Of a stretch of 37,565 nt of DNA, positions 9,101-16,784 are shown in pieces (position 1 is the stretch's first letter; each line of letters starts with the position of its first letter). The notes below the pieces were generated by a model, which saw nothing but the letters and a program-made list of their open reading frames with translations, was not told the origin of the DNA and ran no database searches. The position numbers and the translations under genes are program-made. Source of the stretch: an uncultured Clostridia bacterium (GTDB taxonomy: Bacteria; Bacillota; Clostridia; Christensenellales; Aristaeellaceae); the NCBI GenBank assembly GCA_946543085.1, contig CAMNLM010000009.1, forward strand, positions 1 to 37,565, written 5' to 3'.

Positions 9101-10176
9101 ACGCGCTGACTGAAGCCGGCGACCTGGAAGGCGCGATCAGGGCCTATGCCGCCATGCCCGACGACGAGACGGCGCAGGCGCGCGTGAAGGAGCTGTGCTA
9201 TCAGCAGGCGGACGCGCTGAAGCAGGCGGGGGATCTTCGCGGCGCGATCAACGTCTACGAGGGCATGAAGGACGACGCGGAAGCCGCCTCGCGCGCCAAA
9301 GCGCTGCGGGAGCAGCTGGCCGCCGAGATGGAGGCAGAGGGCCTCTACGCCGAGGCAGCAGAAATCTACGCGGCGCTGGGCAATGCGGACAAGGTGGCTG
9401 ACATGGGCTACGCGGCCGCGGAAGCCCTGCTGGCCGAAGGCAGGAAGACCGAGGCCGCCGAGGCCTTTGAGAAGCTGGAGGGCGTCCGCGACGCCGCCGG
9501 CCGCGCGAAGACGATCTGGTCCTCGCTGGGCGAGGAGGCGCTCCGCGCCGGTGCGTTTGACGAGGCCGACGCCGCCTTCACCCGGGCCGGAGACGAGGAC
9601 GCTGTGGCGCGGGTACAGATGGCGCGCGAGGACAGCGTCTGGGCCGCGCCGGCGCAGACCGCGCAGAACGCCCTGGAAGCCGGCCGCTATGCGCAGGCGG
9701 TCTCCGCGCTGGAGCCCATGAACTGGGACGAAGCGCCCGAACGCTACGCCTCTCTGCGCGAGACCTATACCCGCGCGTGCTATCTGGAGGGGTGCCGCCT
9801 GATGGAGGCGGAGGACTACGAGCGCGCCTATCCCTACCTGCAGCGCTGCCGCGGCTGGGAGGATACGGACGAGCGCCTGCAGCGCACGGGCTGGGCCATC
9901 CTCGGCACCTGGCGGAACGAAGCGCATACGCTCATCCTGCGCGGAGACGGCACGGGCGCCGTGGACGGCGCGGCGGTGACCTGGGCGCAGAGCGGCTACA
10001 GCCTGAGCCTGGACGGGGAGGCGGCCTTCAAGCTGTCCCTGCTGCAGGGCGATCTGCTGACGCTGCGCGACGTGCGCGGCGACACGGAGGAGGTCTGGAG
10101 CCTGAAGCGCACAGCCCATGACGCGGTGCTGCCCCTGCCGAGCACACTGCTCCGACTGGAGGTCATGAAGCCGTGA
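6109..10176 (+). CDS. Large zinc-ribbon, membrane-anchored TPR-like repeat protein
   Basis: 1355 residues; I know no specific function. Order of parts: a beta-rich N-terminal domain (about 1-125); a zinc ribbon with WVCVCGR then CARCRRD (about 147-165); a charged linker; one membrane segment (about 222-245, preceded by RRKRRK); then about 30 helical repeats of 33-37 residues (250-1260) of the form AxxLLxxGxxxxAxxxFxxLGDYxDA; and a C-terminal beta-rich domain starting GTWRNEAHTLILRGDG. The basic residues before the helix suggest a cytoplasmic ribbon and external repeats, acting as a scaffold. AAGGAG precedes the ATG. The stop overlaps the next start (GTGA). Repeats near 8968-9190 are almost identical at the DNA level, a sign of recent expansion. 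The many internal repeats make artificial length change in assembly possible. Confidence 0.85.
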   Translation: MKIDLSCPVEVWSCQLPNGSSTASELTLYNLTDKVITSVEVTLLFENQAGEELTRLMERVRGLNGGAARTFDLRIQTPGEVLHLKPQRLEVLVEKVWYDDNSAWRRGKNPLTEYTPNRLPRGRARERLRFVTGDKAVGYPEDQGRVWVCVCGRPNAQDTEVCARCRRDRETVFSRYNREAVEAAVAAHEQEMEEKARSVREESSRGEAESQPKAISRRKRRKGLAVACAAALAVGAGGWAGVTYGLPYYHYTQAIRQLESGNWQEALPAFESMGDYKDASGYLLQAKYAEANALLEAGDADSLISAREHFLALGDYSRSAEQAREADYRRAALLFGEGKITEASDLYKALGGYRDSEAWVTRCAYERASQLLASGKWNEAHDAFAALGDYEDAATLAREAWYRPAKAALDVANPDEALIWLEKSGDYLDTATLIHRAHYLKGEQLYDAGEMAAAGEQFLLAEGYEDAAEKAELCIYTPAVQAMTDGEWELAKELFSRIPDYSDAAARIRLCTIRLASEALKNREWTRAAELLDSLPAEDAEADVLRKACLYAQADAALVDGDLEAAREGFAALGDYRDAAERVQAIAMAQAKALEDGGKLQEAVEAYDRLSESNDDAASRVQALRYTLAGQYAETGEWVKAAELYAALGDYKDSKEKLTAARYGMAKALLAEGDGANARRLFVQLGDYLDAKSQLTACDYAVAAKLAADGSYLEAAEAFDALGDYGDAANQATHARYRYAETIETEGKTEEAALAFEALGEYSNAQSRAYNLRWQMAHALDSAGKIEEAVAAFEALGGEKADAEALRLRYELAEKYLKNGETDTAIASFEALGAYSDAADRAHEIRMERAQEMAAAGKMDEAIAAYEAMGDEEALKAARELRYSSAVELSEAGDLPGAIALYAAMTDDEEAQARARALRLQHAENLAKAGELEAAIAAYGDMEEDETVQARLKELRYQQAEALTEAGDLEGAIGVYAAMPDDETAQARVKELRYQQADALTEAGDLEGAIRAYAAMPDDETAQARVKELCYQQADALKQAGDLRGAINVYEGMKDDAEAASRAKALREQLAAEMEAEGLYAEAAEIYAALGNADKVADMGYAAAEALLAEGRKTEAAEAFEKLEGVRDAAGRAKTIWSSLGEEALRAGAFDEADAAFTRAGDEDAVARVQMAREDSVWAAPAQTAQNALEAGRYAQAVSALEPMNWDEAPERYASLRETYTRACYLEGCRLMEAEDYERAYPYLQRCRGWEDTDERLQRTGWAILGTWRNEAHTLILRGDGTGAVDGAAVTWAQSGYSLSLDGEAAFKLSLLQGDLLTLRDVRGDTEEVWSLKRTAHDAVLPLPSTLLRLEVMKP
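8968..9230 (+). repeat. 111-bp near-identical tandem repeats inside the TPR-like gene
   Basis: Two complete 111-bp units (8968-9078 and 9079-9189), each beginning GAGCTGCG.TATCAGCAGGCGG, differ at about nine bases. A partial third copy follows from 9190. Each unit is exactly 37 codons, so the reading frame is kept. Confidence 0.9.
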
Positions 10177-10763
10177 GAAAAAAACTGGCGGTTCTCCTGA
10201 CGCTTCTCCTGGCCGTGCTGCTGTGGGTCTGCACGGCCGGGGCTGAGGAAAGCCCGACCGTGACCTGGAAGCTGGAGGAGCTGGGCGTCACGGTGGAGCT
10301 GCCCGAAGACCTGATCGTGATCGTGCGCGCGACGGCGGAGGACGCGGACTATCTGGCCGTGGGCCTTGACCCCGCGGCGACCCGCGCCGCCTTTGACGCG
10401 GGCGGCGTCGCGCTCTGGGCCATCCCCGCGGACGGCGCGTTCACGCTGACCCTGACCGGCGAACCCTTCGAGGACAGGGACTACAGCGGCCTGCCGAACC
10501 TCCAGCTGCACATGCTGCTCAATCTCTGGCGGCAGCGGCTGGAGCTCAGCGGCGGCACGGCGGAGAGCACAGGAATCTTCGAGGGCGCGGATACCCGGTG
10601 GCTGAACATGCGCTACACGATGGGCAGTCTGCACGCCATGCAGTATGAGACCGTGGACCACGGCTGGAAGCTGGCCTTCAGGCTGGTGTCCGCGAAGGAA
10701 CAGACGGAGATGGACCGCATCCAGATGGACGCGATCGTCTATCACAGCAGGGTGAAGGAATGA
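10173..10763 (+). CDS. Small secreted protein of unknown function
   Basis: A 196-residue protein starting with GTG at 10173, whose start overlaps the stop of the preceding gene (GTGA), so translation is probably coupled. A signal peptide spans residues 1 to about 24 (KKLAVLLTLLLAVLLWVCTAGA). The Cys at about 20 (VCTAG) does not fit a standard lipobox well. The mature part is mixed alpha/beta, with ELGVTVELPEDLIVIVRA near its start, somewhat like PsbP/Mog1-type folds, but this is only a guess. It is the last gene before a strong terminator. Function unknown; likely acts with the two genes upstream. Confidence 0.8.
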   Translation: MRKKLAVLLTLLLAVLLWVCTAGAEESPTVTWKLEELGVTVELPEDLIVIVRATAEDADYLAVGLDPAATRAAFDAGGVALWAIPADGAFTLTLTGEPFEDRDYSGLPNLQLHMLLNLWRQRLELSGGTAESTGIFEGADTRWLNMRYTMGSLHAMQYETVDHGWKLAFRLVSAKEQTEMDRIQMDAIVYHSRVKE

Positions 10764-10824
10764 GGAAGCGCCGCGCTTCTCCTTCGGGATTGCGGGCAGG
10801 GCCTGCCTCTCCAACAGCAAACAA

Positions 10825-10866
10825 AAAACACCGGACTCTCCTGACAATCGGGGAGTCCGGTGTTTT
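10825..10866. terminator. Bidirectional terminator between the TPR operon and polC
   Basis: ACACCGGACTCTCC and GGGGAGTCCGGTGT form a stem of about 14 bp with one mismatch and an 8-base loop. TTTT follows on the plus side and an A-run on the other, so it can also stop polC transcription coming from the right. Confidence 0.88.
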
Positions 10867-10975
10867 GCGCTCGGGAGCGCGGCAGACAGAAGGACGCCGG
10901 GACGGGTCCCGGGGATCGCGCGGCCGGAGGCCCCGTCCCCGGCGGCGAGAGCCAGCCGGGGCAGCGCCTGTTCCG

Positions 10976-13900
10976 TCAGCCGAACATCGAGACCTGGCTG
11001 GTCTCCTCCAGCCCCTCGAGGCTCCCGTGGGCGCGGAGCAGGTCGATGACGCCCTGGCTGACATGCGCGCGGGTGCGCAGGTCCTCCACGGAGAGGAACT
11101 CGCCGTCCTTGCGCGCCTCCACGATCGGCACGGCCGCGCTTTCGCCCAGGCCGACCAGCGACATGAAGGGGCAGCGCAGGTTGCCATCCTCGATCACGAA
11201 GGTCTTCACGGTGCTCTTGTAGAGGTCGACGGGCAGGAAGCGGATGCCGCGCATGTTCATCTCCAGCACCAGCTCCAGGGCGGTCTGCTGCTCCTTGTCC
11301 TTGGAGGCGGACTGCTCCTTCTCGCTGTCGCCGCTGCGCAGGGCGCGGATCTTCTCGCGGCAGGTCTCCGGGTCGATCAGCATGGTCGCCGCGTCGAAGC
11401 CGTCGCCGCGCACAGTGAAGTAGGCCGCATAGTAGGCGGCGGGATAATGCACCTTGAACCAGGCCACGCGAAGGGACATCGTGACATAGGCCACGGCGTG
11501 CCCCTTGGGGAACATGTACTTGATCTTCTTGCAGGAGTCCAGGAACCAGTCGGGCACGTTGTGCTCAATCATGGCCTGCTCCATCTCGGGCTTGAGGCCC
11601 TTGCCCTTGCGGACGCTCTCCATCGTCGTGAAGGACAGCTTCGGCGGCACGCCCATGCTCATGAGGTAATTCATGATGTCGTCGCGGCAGCAGACGCACT
11701 CGGAGAGGGTCGCGGTGCCGGAGGTGATGATATCCTTCGCGTTGCCCAGCCAGACGTCGGTGCCGTGGCTCAGGCCGGAGATGCGCAGCAGCTCCTCCAT
11801 GGTGGAGGGCATCGTGTCGTCCAGCATGCCGCGCACGAAGCCTGTGCCGAATTCCGGCACGCCGTAGGTGCCCGTGTTGCAGAGGATGTCTTCCTCGGTG
11901 ACGCCCAGGGCGCTCGGGCTGTGGAAGAGGCTGCGCACGGCGGGGTCGTCCAGCGGGACGTCGGTAAAGTGAATGCCGGTCAGCTCCTCCAGCACGTGCA
12001 TCATGGTCGGGTCGTCGTGGCCGAGGCAGTCCAGCTTGACGAGGATGTCGTGCATGGAGTTGAAGTCGAAGTGGGTGGTGGTGAAGTCGCTGTCCAGGTC
12101 GTCGGCGGGGTGCTGCACGGCGGTGAACTGGTAGATTTCGTATTCCTTCGGCACGACGACCATGCCGCCGGGGTGCTGGCCGGTGGTGCGCTTCACGCCG
12201 CAGCAGCCCTGCACGAGGCGCTCCTTCTCCGTGTTGCCCACGGTGATGCCGCGCTCCTCCAGGTACTTGCTGACGTAGCCGTAGGCGGTCTTGTCCTTCA
12301 CGTCGGAGATGGTGCCGGCGCGGAAGACGTGGTCGTGGCCGAAGAGCTCCTCCACGTAGTGGTGGGCGCGGTTCTGCTCCTCGCCGGAGAAGTTCAGGTC
12401 GATATCAGGCACCTTGTCGCCCTCGAAGCCGAGGAAGACCTCGAAGGGAATATCGAAGCCGTCCTTGACGAGCGGACGCGAGCAGACCGGACAGTCCTTG
12501 TCCGGCAGGTCGACGCCCACGTGGTAGCGCTTGGTGTCCACGTCGAAGAAGCCGCGGTGGCAGTAGGGGCAGCGGTAATGCGGGGGCAGAGCGTTGACCT
12601 CGGTGATGTTGCACATGCGGGCCACCAGGGACGAGCCGACGGAGCCGCGGCTGCCGACGAGGTAGCCGTCCTCAATGGACTTCGCGACCAGGCGCTCGGC
12701 GATGTTGTACAGCGTGCAGTAGCCGTAGCCGACGATGGATTTCAGCTCCTTCTCCAGGCGCTTCTGCACGATCTCGGGCAGGGGATCGCCGTACATCTCC
12801 TTGGCGGTGGACCAGGTCATGCGCTGGATGTTTTCCTCCGCGTCGTCCCAGTGAGGCTGGAACGTGTCCTTGCCCTCGGGGTGCACGGGGAAGAGGCGCA
12901 GATTGTCGACCTGCGCGGCGATCTTCTGCGGGTTGGTGATGACGACCTCGCGGCATTTTTCCTCGCCAAGGTAGGCGAATTCGTCCAGCATCTCCCGCGT
13001 GGTCTTGAAATAGAGCGGGGGCTGGTTGTCGCAGTCCTCATAGCCCATGCTGGCCTGAATGATGGCGCGGTTGATGGCGTTGTGCGGATCCATGAAGTGC
13101 ACGTCGCCGGTGGCGACCACGGGCTTGCCCAGCTCGTCGCCCAGGCGCACGATCTTGCGGTTGATCTCCCGCAGCTCCTCCTCGTCCTTGACCTCGCCCG
13201 AGCGGATGAGGAAGGCGTTGTTGCCGATGGGCTGGATCTCCAGGTAGTCGTACCAGGAGGCGATGCGCTTGAGCTTCTCCCAGTCCTCGCCGGCCAGCAC
13301 GGCGCGGTAGAGCTCGCCGGCCTCGCAGGCGCTGCCGAGGATCAGGCCCTTGCGGTTCTGCTGGATGATGGAGCGCGGAATGTGCGGACGGCGGCGGAAA
13401 TACTCGAGGTGGCTGATGGAGACGAGGCGGTTGAGGTTGACCAGGCCCTCCTGGGTCGCGGCGAGCAGGATGATGTGCCAGCTCTCGCCGATGGCGCCGC
13501 CGCGCAGGGTGTTCAGATCGCGCAGGGTCCTGAGGCCCTTCGCCTTGGCCTCCTCGTTCATCTTCGCCAGGCACTGGGCGGTGGCGGTCGCGTCGTGGAC
13601 GGCGCGGTGGGCGTTCTTCAGGCTGACGCCGAGCTTCTTGCACAGGGTGCCCAGCTTGTGGGACTTCATGTCCGGGTAGAGCTTGCGGCAATAGGTGAGG
13701 GTATCCAGCACCGGCGCGTGGAAGCTCTGGCCCAGGCGGTGCAGCTCGGCGCGCAGCAGCGCCCCGTCGAAGGACGCGTTGTGCGCGGCGATCGGGCAGT
13801 CGCCGATGAAGTCCATCAGCTTCGGGATGGCGGTCTCGGCGCTCTCCTTGTCCGCGAGCATGGGGTCGGTGATGCCGGTCAGCTGGCTGACCTTCTCCGG

Positions 13901-15412
13901 CAGGGGCTCGTGCGGGTTGACCAGCAGGGAGAAGGTGTCCTCCACCACGCCGCCGCGCAGGCGCACCGCGCCGATCTCAATGACGCGGCATGTGCGGGTG
14001 TTGAGGCCGGTGGACTCAAAGTCCAGCACGACGATCGCGTCGTCGACGGAGCGGTCGTCCGCGTCCTCCACGATGTCCCGCTCGTCCACGAGGTAGCCCT
14101 CGCAGCCGGGCAGCAGCTTGATCTTGTTGGCCTTGGCCGCGTTGAAGGCCTTGGGGAAGGCCTGGAGCACGCCGTGGTCGGTGATGGCGACGGCGGGATG
14201 GCCCCACTTGGCGGCGCGGGCGATCAGCTTGTCCGCGCTGGTCAGGGCGTCCATGGTGGACATGTTGGTGTGCATATGCAGCTCGACGCGCTTCTCGGGC
14301 TCGTTGTCCTCGCGCTCGATCTTCTCCATCGGCACCAGGTCGCGCACGGTGATGGCCAGCTCGCGGGCGAAGCTGTCGTACATGCACTCGCCGCGCACCT
14401 TCACGTTCATGCCGACCTGGATGCGGTCGATTTTCTCCTGCACGGCCTGGCGCTCCTCATCGGTGATGGGGCGCTCGTCCTCGTCCTCGCCGCGCCGGCG
14501 GAAGCCCCTGCGGTAGCGGAGGAAGGACTTGCAGAGCACGGAGGAGGTGTAGTCGGTGACGGCGAAGGTGATAAGCACGGTCTCGCCGCCGCGAAGCTCC
14601 TTGGTCTCCACCTTGAAGATATCGCCCTGCACGACGACCAGGCCCGTGTCGCTGCTCAGGCTCTTCATCTCGGTGGGGGAGTCCGCGATGCCGCGGCCGA
14701 GGATGGGTTTGCCGATCACATTGTCGGTCATCTCGGGGATGAAGGGATTTTTCTCCTTCGCGGGTTTTTCCGGCTTCTCGGCCTTGCGGGCGGGCCTGGC
14801 TTCGCCCTCCGCCTTCGGGGGCTTCTCCTTCTTCGGCTCCTCCCCGCCGTAGCGCGCGCGCAGCTCCTGCAGGGTGATGGGCTGGCGGGCCTGCTCGGCG
14901 GCTTTGCGCATTTCGGCGATGTGCTTCTCCTGGTCGCCGTCCACGGTCATTTCGACACGCACGTCCAGCGCGAAGATGTCCTTCACGGCCTGCGCGAGGC
15001 GGGCGGAGGCATTCTGCTTCGCCATGTATTCCATGGAGAAGGTGTCCGGGAAGGTGAGGGTGACAAGGTCGCCCTGGCAGCGCCAGCCGATGCGCTCCAT
15101 CCAGCTGGCGGAGCCCGGATAATTGCGCTTCAAAAAGTCCACCAGCACCTGGCGGTAATCGTCGATGTGCTCGCGGAAATCCTCGCCGAGGGCGGGCGAA
15201 ACCACGCGCAGGGCCAGGGCGCTCTGCTTGAAGATGCGCCGCAAAAGGGCCTCCAGCCGGAGAAAGGTGGCCTCCTCGACGAGCTTGGTGGACTCAAAGG
15301 TGATGTACGCCTTGTTCTGGGCGGTGACGTAAACGACGCGCGGGGCGTTCAGGCACCCGGTGAGGTGCGGGAATTCGGCATAGATTTGGGACAAGAGATC
15401 GTCGTAGCTCAC
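10976..15412 (-). CDS. polC: DNA polymerase III alpha subunit, PolC type (proofreading)
   Basis: 1478 residues, the normal size for the Gram-positive replicative polymerase. Order: N-terminal domain; Lys/Pro/Glu-rich linker (about 195-225); OB domain (about 230-345); PHP domain from about 370 (VELHMHTNMSTMDA), interrupted by a DEDD 3'-5' exonuclease (about 459-630: VVLDFESTGLN, AHNASFDG, HRAVHDATATA); a four-Cys zinc site (CPYC...CPVC, about 950-975); and the polymerase active site PDIDLNFSGEEQ near 1004. HPGGMVVVPKE and VKLDCLGHDDPT are also family motifs. Domains are complete and no frameshift was seen. The start is GTG at 15412, with GAGGT upstream on that strand. It is last in a minus-strand cluster after the HAD-Tmk and decarboxylase genes. 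Confidence 0.97.
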   Translation of the reverse strand: MSYDDLLSQIYAEFPHLTGCLNAPRVVYVTAQNKAYITFESTKLVEEATFLRLEALLRRIFKQSALALRVVSPALGEDFREHIDDYRQVLVDFLKRNYPGSASWMERIGWRCQGDLVTLTFPDTFSMEYMAKQNASARLAQAVKDIFALDVRVEMTVDGDQEKHIAEMRKAAEQARQPITLQELRARYGGEEPKKEKPPKAEGEARPARKAEKPEKPAKEKNPFIPEMTDNVIGKPILGRGIADSPTEMKSLSSDTGLVVVQGDIFKVETKELRGGETVLITFAVTDYTSSVLCKSFLRYRRGFRRRGEDEDERPITDEERQAVQEKIDRIQVGMNVKVRGECMYDSFARELAITVRDLVPMEKIEREDNEPEKRVELHMHTNMSTMDALTSADKLIARAAKWGHPAVAITDHGVLQAFPKAFNAAKANKIKLLPGCEGYLVDERDIVEDADDRSVDDAIVVLDFESTGLNTRTCRVIEIGAVRLRGGVVEDTFSLLVNPHEPLPEKVSQLTGITDPMLADKESAETAIPKLMDFIGDCPIAAHNASFDGALLRAELHRLGQSFHAPVLDTLTYCRKLYPDMKSHKLGTLCKKLGVSLKNAHRAVHDATATAQCLAKMNEEAKAKGLRTLRDLNTLRGGAIGESWHIILLAATQEGLVNLNRLVSISHLEYFRRRPHIPRSIIQQNRKGLILGSACEAGELYRAVLAGEDWEKLKRIASWYDYLEIQPIGNNAFLIRSGEVKDEEELREINRKIVRLGDELGKPVVATGDVHFMDPHNAINRAIIQASMGYEDCDNQPPLYFKTTREMLDEFAYLGEEKCREVVITNPQKIAAQVDNLRLFPVHPEGKDTFQPHWDDAEENIQRMTWSTAKEMYGDPLPEIVQKRLEKELKSIVGYGYCTLYNIAERLVAKSIEDGYLVGSRGSVGSSLVARMCNITEVNALPPHYRCPYCHRGFFDVDTKRYHVGVDLPDKDCPVCSRPLVKDGFDIPFEVFLGFEGDKVPDIDLNFSGEEQNRAHHYVEELFGHDHVFRAGTISDVKDKTAYGYVSKYLEERGITVGNTEKERLVQGCCGVKRTTGQHPGGMVVVPKEYEIYQFTAVQHPADDLDSDFTTTHFDFNSMHDILVKLDCLGHDDPTMMHVLEELTGIHFTDVPLDDPAVRSLFHSPSALGVTEEDILCNTGTYGVPEFGTGFVRGMLDDTMPSTMEELLRISGLSHGTDVWLGNAKDIITSGTATLSECVCCRDDIMNYLMSMGVPPKLSFTTMESVRKGKGLKPEMEQAMIEHNVPDWFLDSCKKIKYMFPKGHAVAYVTMSLRVAWFKVHYPAAYYAAYFTVRGDGFDAATMLIDPETCREKIRALRSGDSEKEQSASKDKEQQTALELVLEMNMRGIRFLPVDLYKSTVKTFVIEDGNLRCPFMSLVGLGESAAVPIVEARKDGEFLSVEDLRTRAHVSQGVIDLLRAHGSLEGLEETSQVSMFG

Positions 15413-15497
15413 GGAATGACCTCACGTTAGTTCAGTGACTGTTCTGGATGGAACGGGCCGGGAAAGCCGGATCGGCGCGGGAGACGGCCCGGAAAAA

Positions 15498-16784
15498 TCA
15501 AGGGCGCTCGTCGGCCATGAGCCGCTCCAGGACGCGGCGGGCGACCTCTTCCCCGAGCTTCTCCGGGGGCTGGGTCGCGTCGACCACGATGAAGCGCTCC
15601 GGGTCGCGGCGAATCAGCTCGCGGTAGGCTTTTTCGACCCGGGCGAAGAACGCGTCGCTCTCGGCCTCCATGCGGTCTGGCGCGGTGGCGGCGTGGCGGC
15701 GCTTCAGGGCGGCCTCGTGGTTGATGTCCAGGTAGACCGTCGCCAGGGGCAGCGTGCCGTCCACCGCGGCGGCGTTGAGATCGAGGATGTGCTGCACGCC
15801 CAGCTCGCGCCCGCCGCCCTGATAGGCCACGGAGGAGTCCACGAAGCGGTCGCAGAGCAGCACCCGGCCCGCCGCGACGGTCGGACGGATCAGCTCGCGC
15901 ACGTGCTGGGCGCGGCTGGCGGCGTAGAGCAGGGCTTCGGTCTCGGCGGTGATTTCGGGATTGTCCGGGTCGAGGATGATGGCGCGCAGCATGTCGCCGA
16001 CGCGGGTGCCGCCGGGCTCGCGGCTGTGCACGACCTCGAAGCCCCAGCGGTCGAGGGCGTCGGTGAGCAGGGCAATCTGTGTCGACTTGCCGCTGCCGTC
16101 CAGCCCTTCCATGGAGAGGAAGGCGCCGCGCGGCGGCTCCTGGCCCGGACACAGGAAATCGATCAGCGCCTGCACGCTCTCCACCAAGACCTCCGCGCCG
16201 GACGCCTCCAGCTCCTCTGCGGTGCCGTAGCCGTAGAGCGCGCCGATGGTGTGGATGCCGGCAGCCCGTCCGCCCTCCATGTCGAAGCGGCGGTCGCCGA
16301 CCATCCAGGCCTCGCTGAAGCTCTCCGGCAGCGCCCCGCGGATGATGTCGGCCTTTTCGCTGCGCCCGTCCGCGGCGCAGCACACGCTGTCGATGAAGGG
16401 GCTCAGGCCGAAGTGGTCGAGGATGCGGCGGGTCGCGTCGCCGTGCTTGCCGGTCGCGACGCCCACGTAATCCCCGCGCGCCTTGAGCGTGCGCAGCAGA
16501 CGGCGGATGCCGGGATAGACCCGGTTCTCGAACAGGCCGACGCGGTGGTAGCGCTTGCGGAAGGCGGCGATGGCCCGCTCTGCCGTTTCGTCGTCGAGGC
16601 CCATGAAGGCCCGGAAGGAATAGGCGAGCGGCGGCCCGATGTATTCGCGCAGGGCGGCGTCGTCCGGCACAGGCGCGCCGACCGTCTCCGCGGCATGGCG
16701 CACGCAGTTGAAGATGCCCTCCTCGCTCTGGGTGAGGGTGCCGTCCAGGTCAAAGATCACGGCGCGGTTTGTACGCACAGCCAT
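15498..16784 (-). CDS. HAD-family 5'-nucleotidase-like phosphatase fused to thymidylate kinase
   Basis: One 428-residue frame joins two enzymes. Residues 1 to about 215 are a HAD hydrolase: FDLDGTLT (Asp12, Asp14), TGK (Lys112) and MVGDRRFD (Asp164/168), most like the 5'-nucleotidase or phosphoglycolate phosphatase group. Residues about 219-428 are a dTMP kinase: P-loop GLDGSGKST (227-235), REPGGTRVGD, DRFVDSSVAYQG (312-323) and the LID near PDRMEAESD. Both active sites look intact. The kinase makes dTDP from dTMP for DNA synthesis; the phosphatase substrate is unknown. GGAGGA precedes the ATG, and the first 28 bases overlap the end of the decarboxylase gene. The tmk half sits next to a yaaO-like gene as in Bacillus, which supports tmk identity. 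Confidence 0.93.
   Translation of the reverse strand: MAVRTNRAVIFDLDGTLTQSEEGIFNCVRHAAETVGAPVPDDAALREYIGPPLAYSFRAFMGLDDETAERAIAAFRKRYHRVGLFENRVYPGIRRLLRTLKARGDYVGVATGKHGDATRRILDHFGLSPFIDSVCCAADGRSEKADIIRGALPESFSEAWMVGDRRFDMEGGRAAGIHTIGALYGYGTAEELEASGAEVLVESVQALIDFLCPGQEPPRGAFLSMEGLDGSGKSTQIALLTDALDRWGFEVVHSREPGGTRVGDMLRAIILDPDNPEITAETEALLYAASRAQHVRELIRPTVAAGRVLLCDRFVDSSVAYQGGGRELGVQHILDLNAAAVDGTLPLATVYLDINHEAALKRRHAATAPDRMEAESDAFFARVEKAYRELIRRDPERFIVVDATQPPEKLGEEVARRVLERLMADERP

Noticed and set aside
6124..10119. Long minus-strand open frame opposite the TPR-like gene
   Set aside because: It is antisense to a clear repeat protein, low in complexity, and has no start signal.
10760..15430. Very long plus-strand open frame (1556 codons) opposite polC
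   Set aside because: It is a shadow of polC caused by GC-rich codon use. Its translation is rich in Gly, Val, His and Ala with no domain, while the minus strand gives a perfect PolC.
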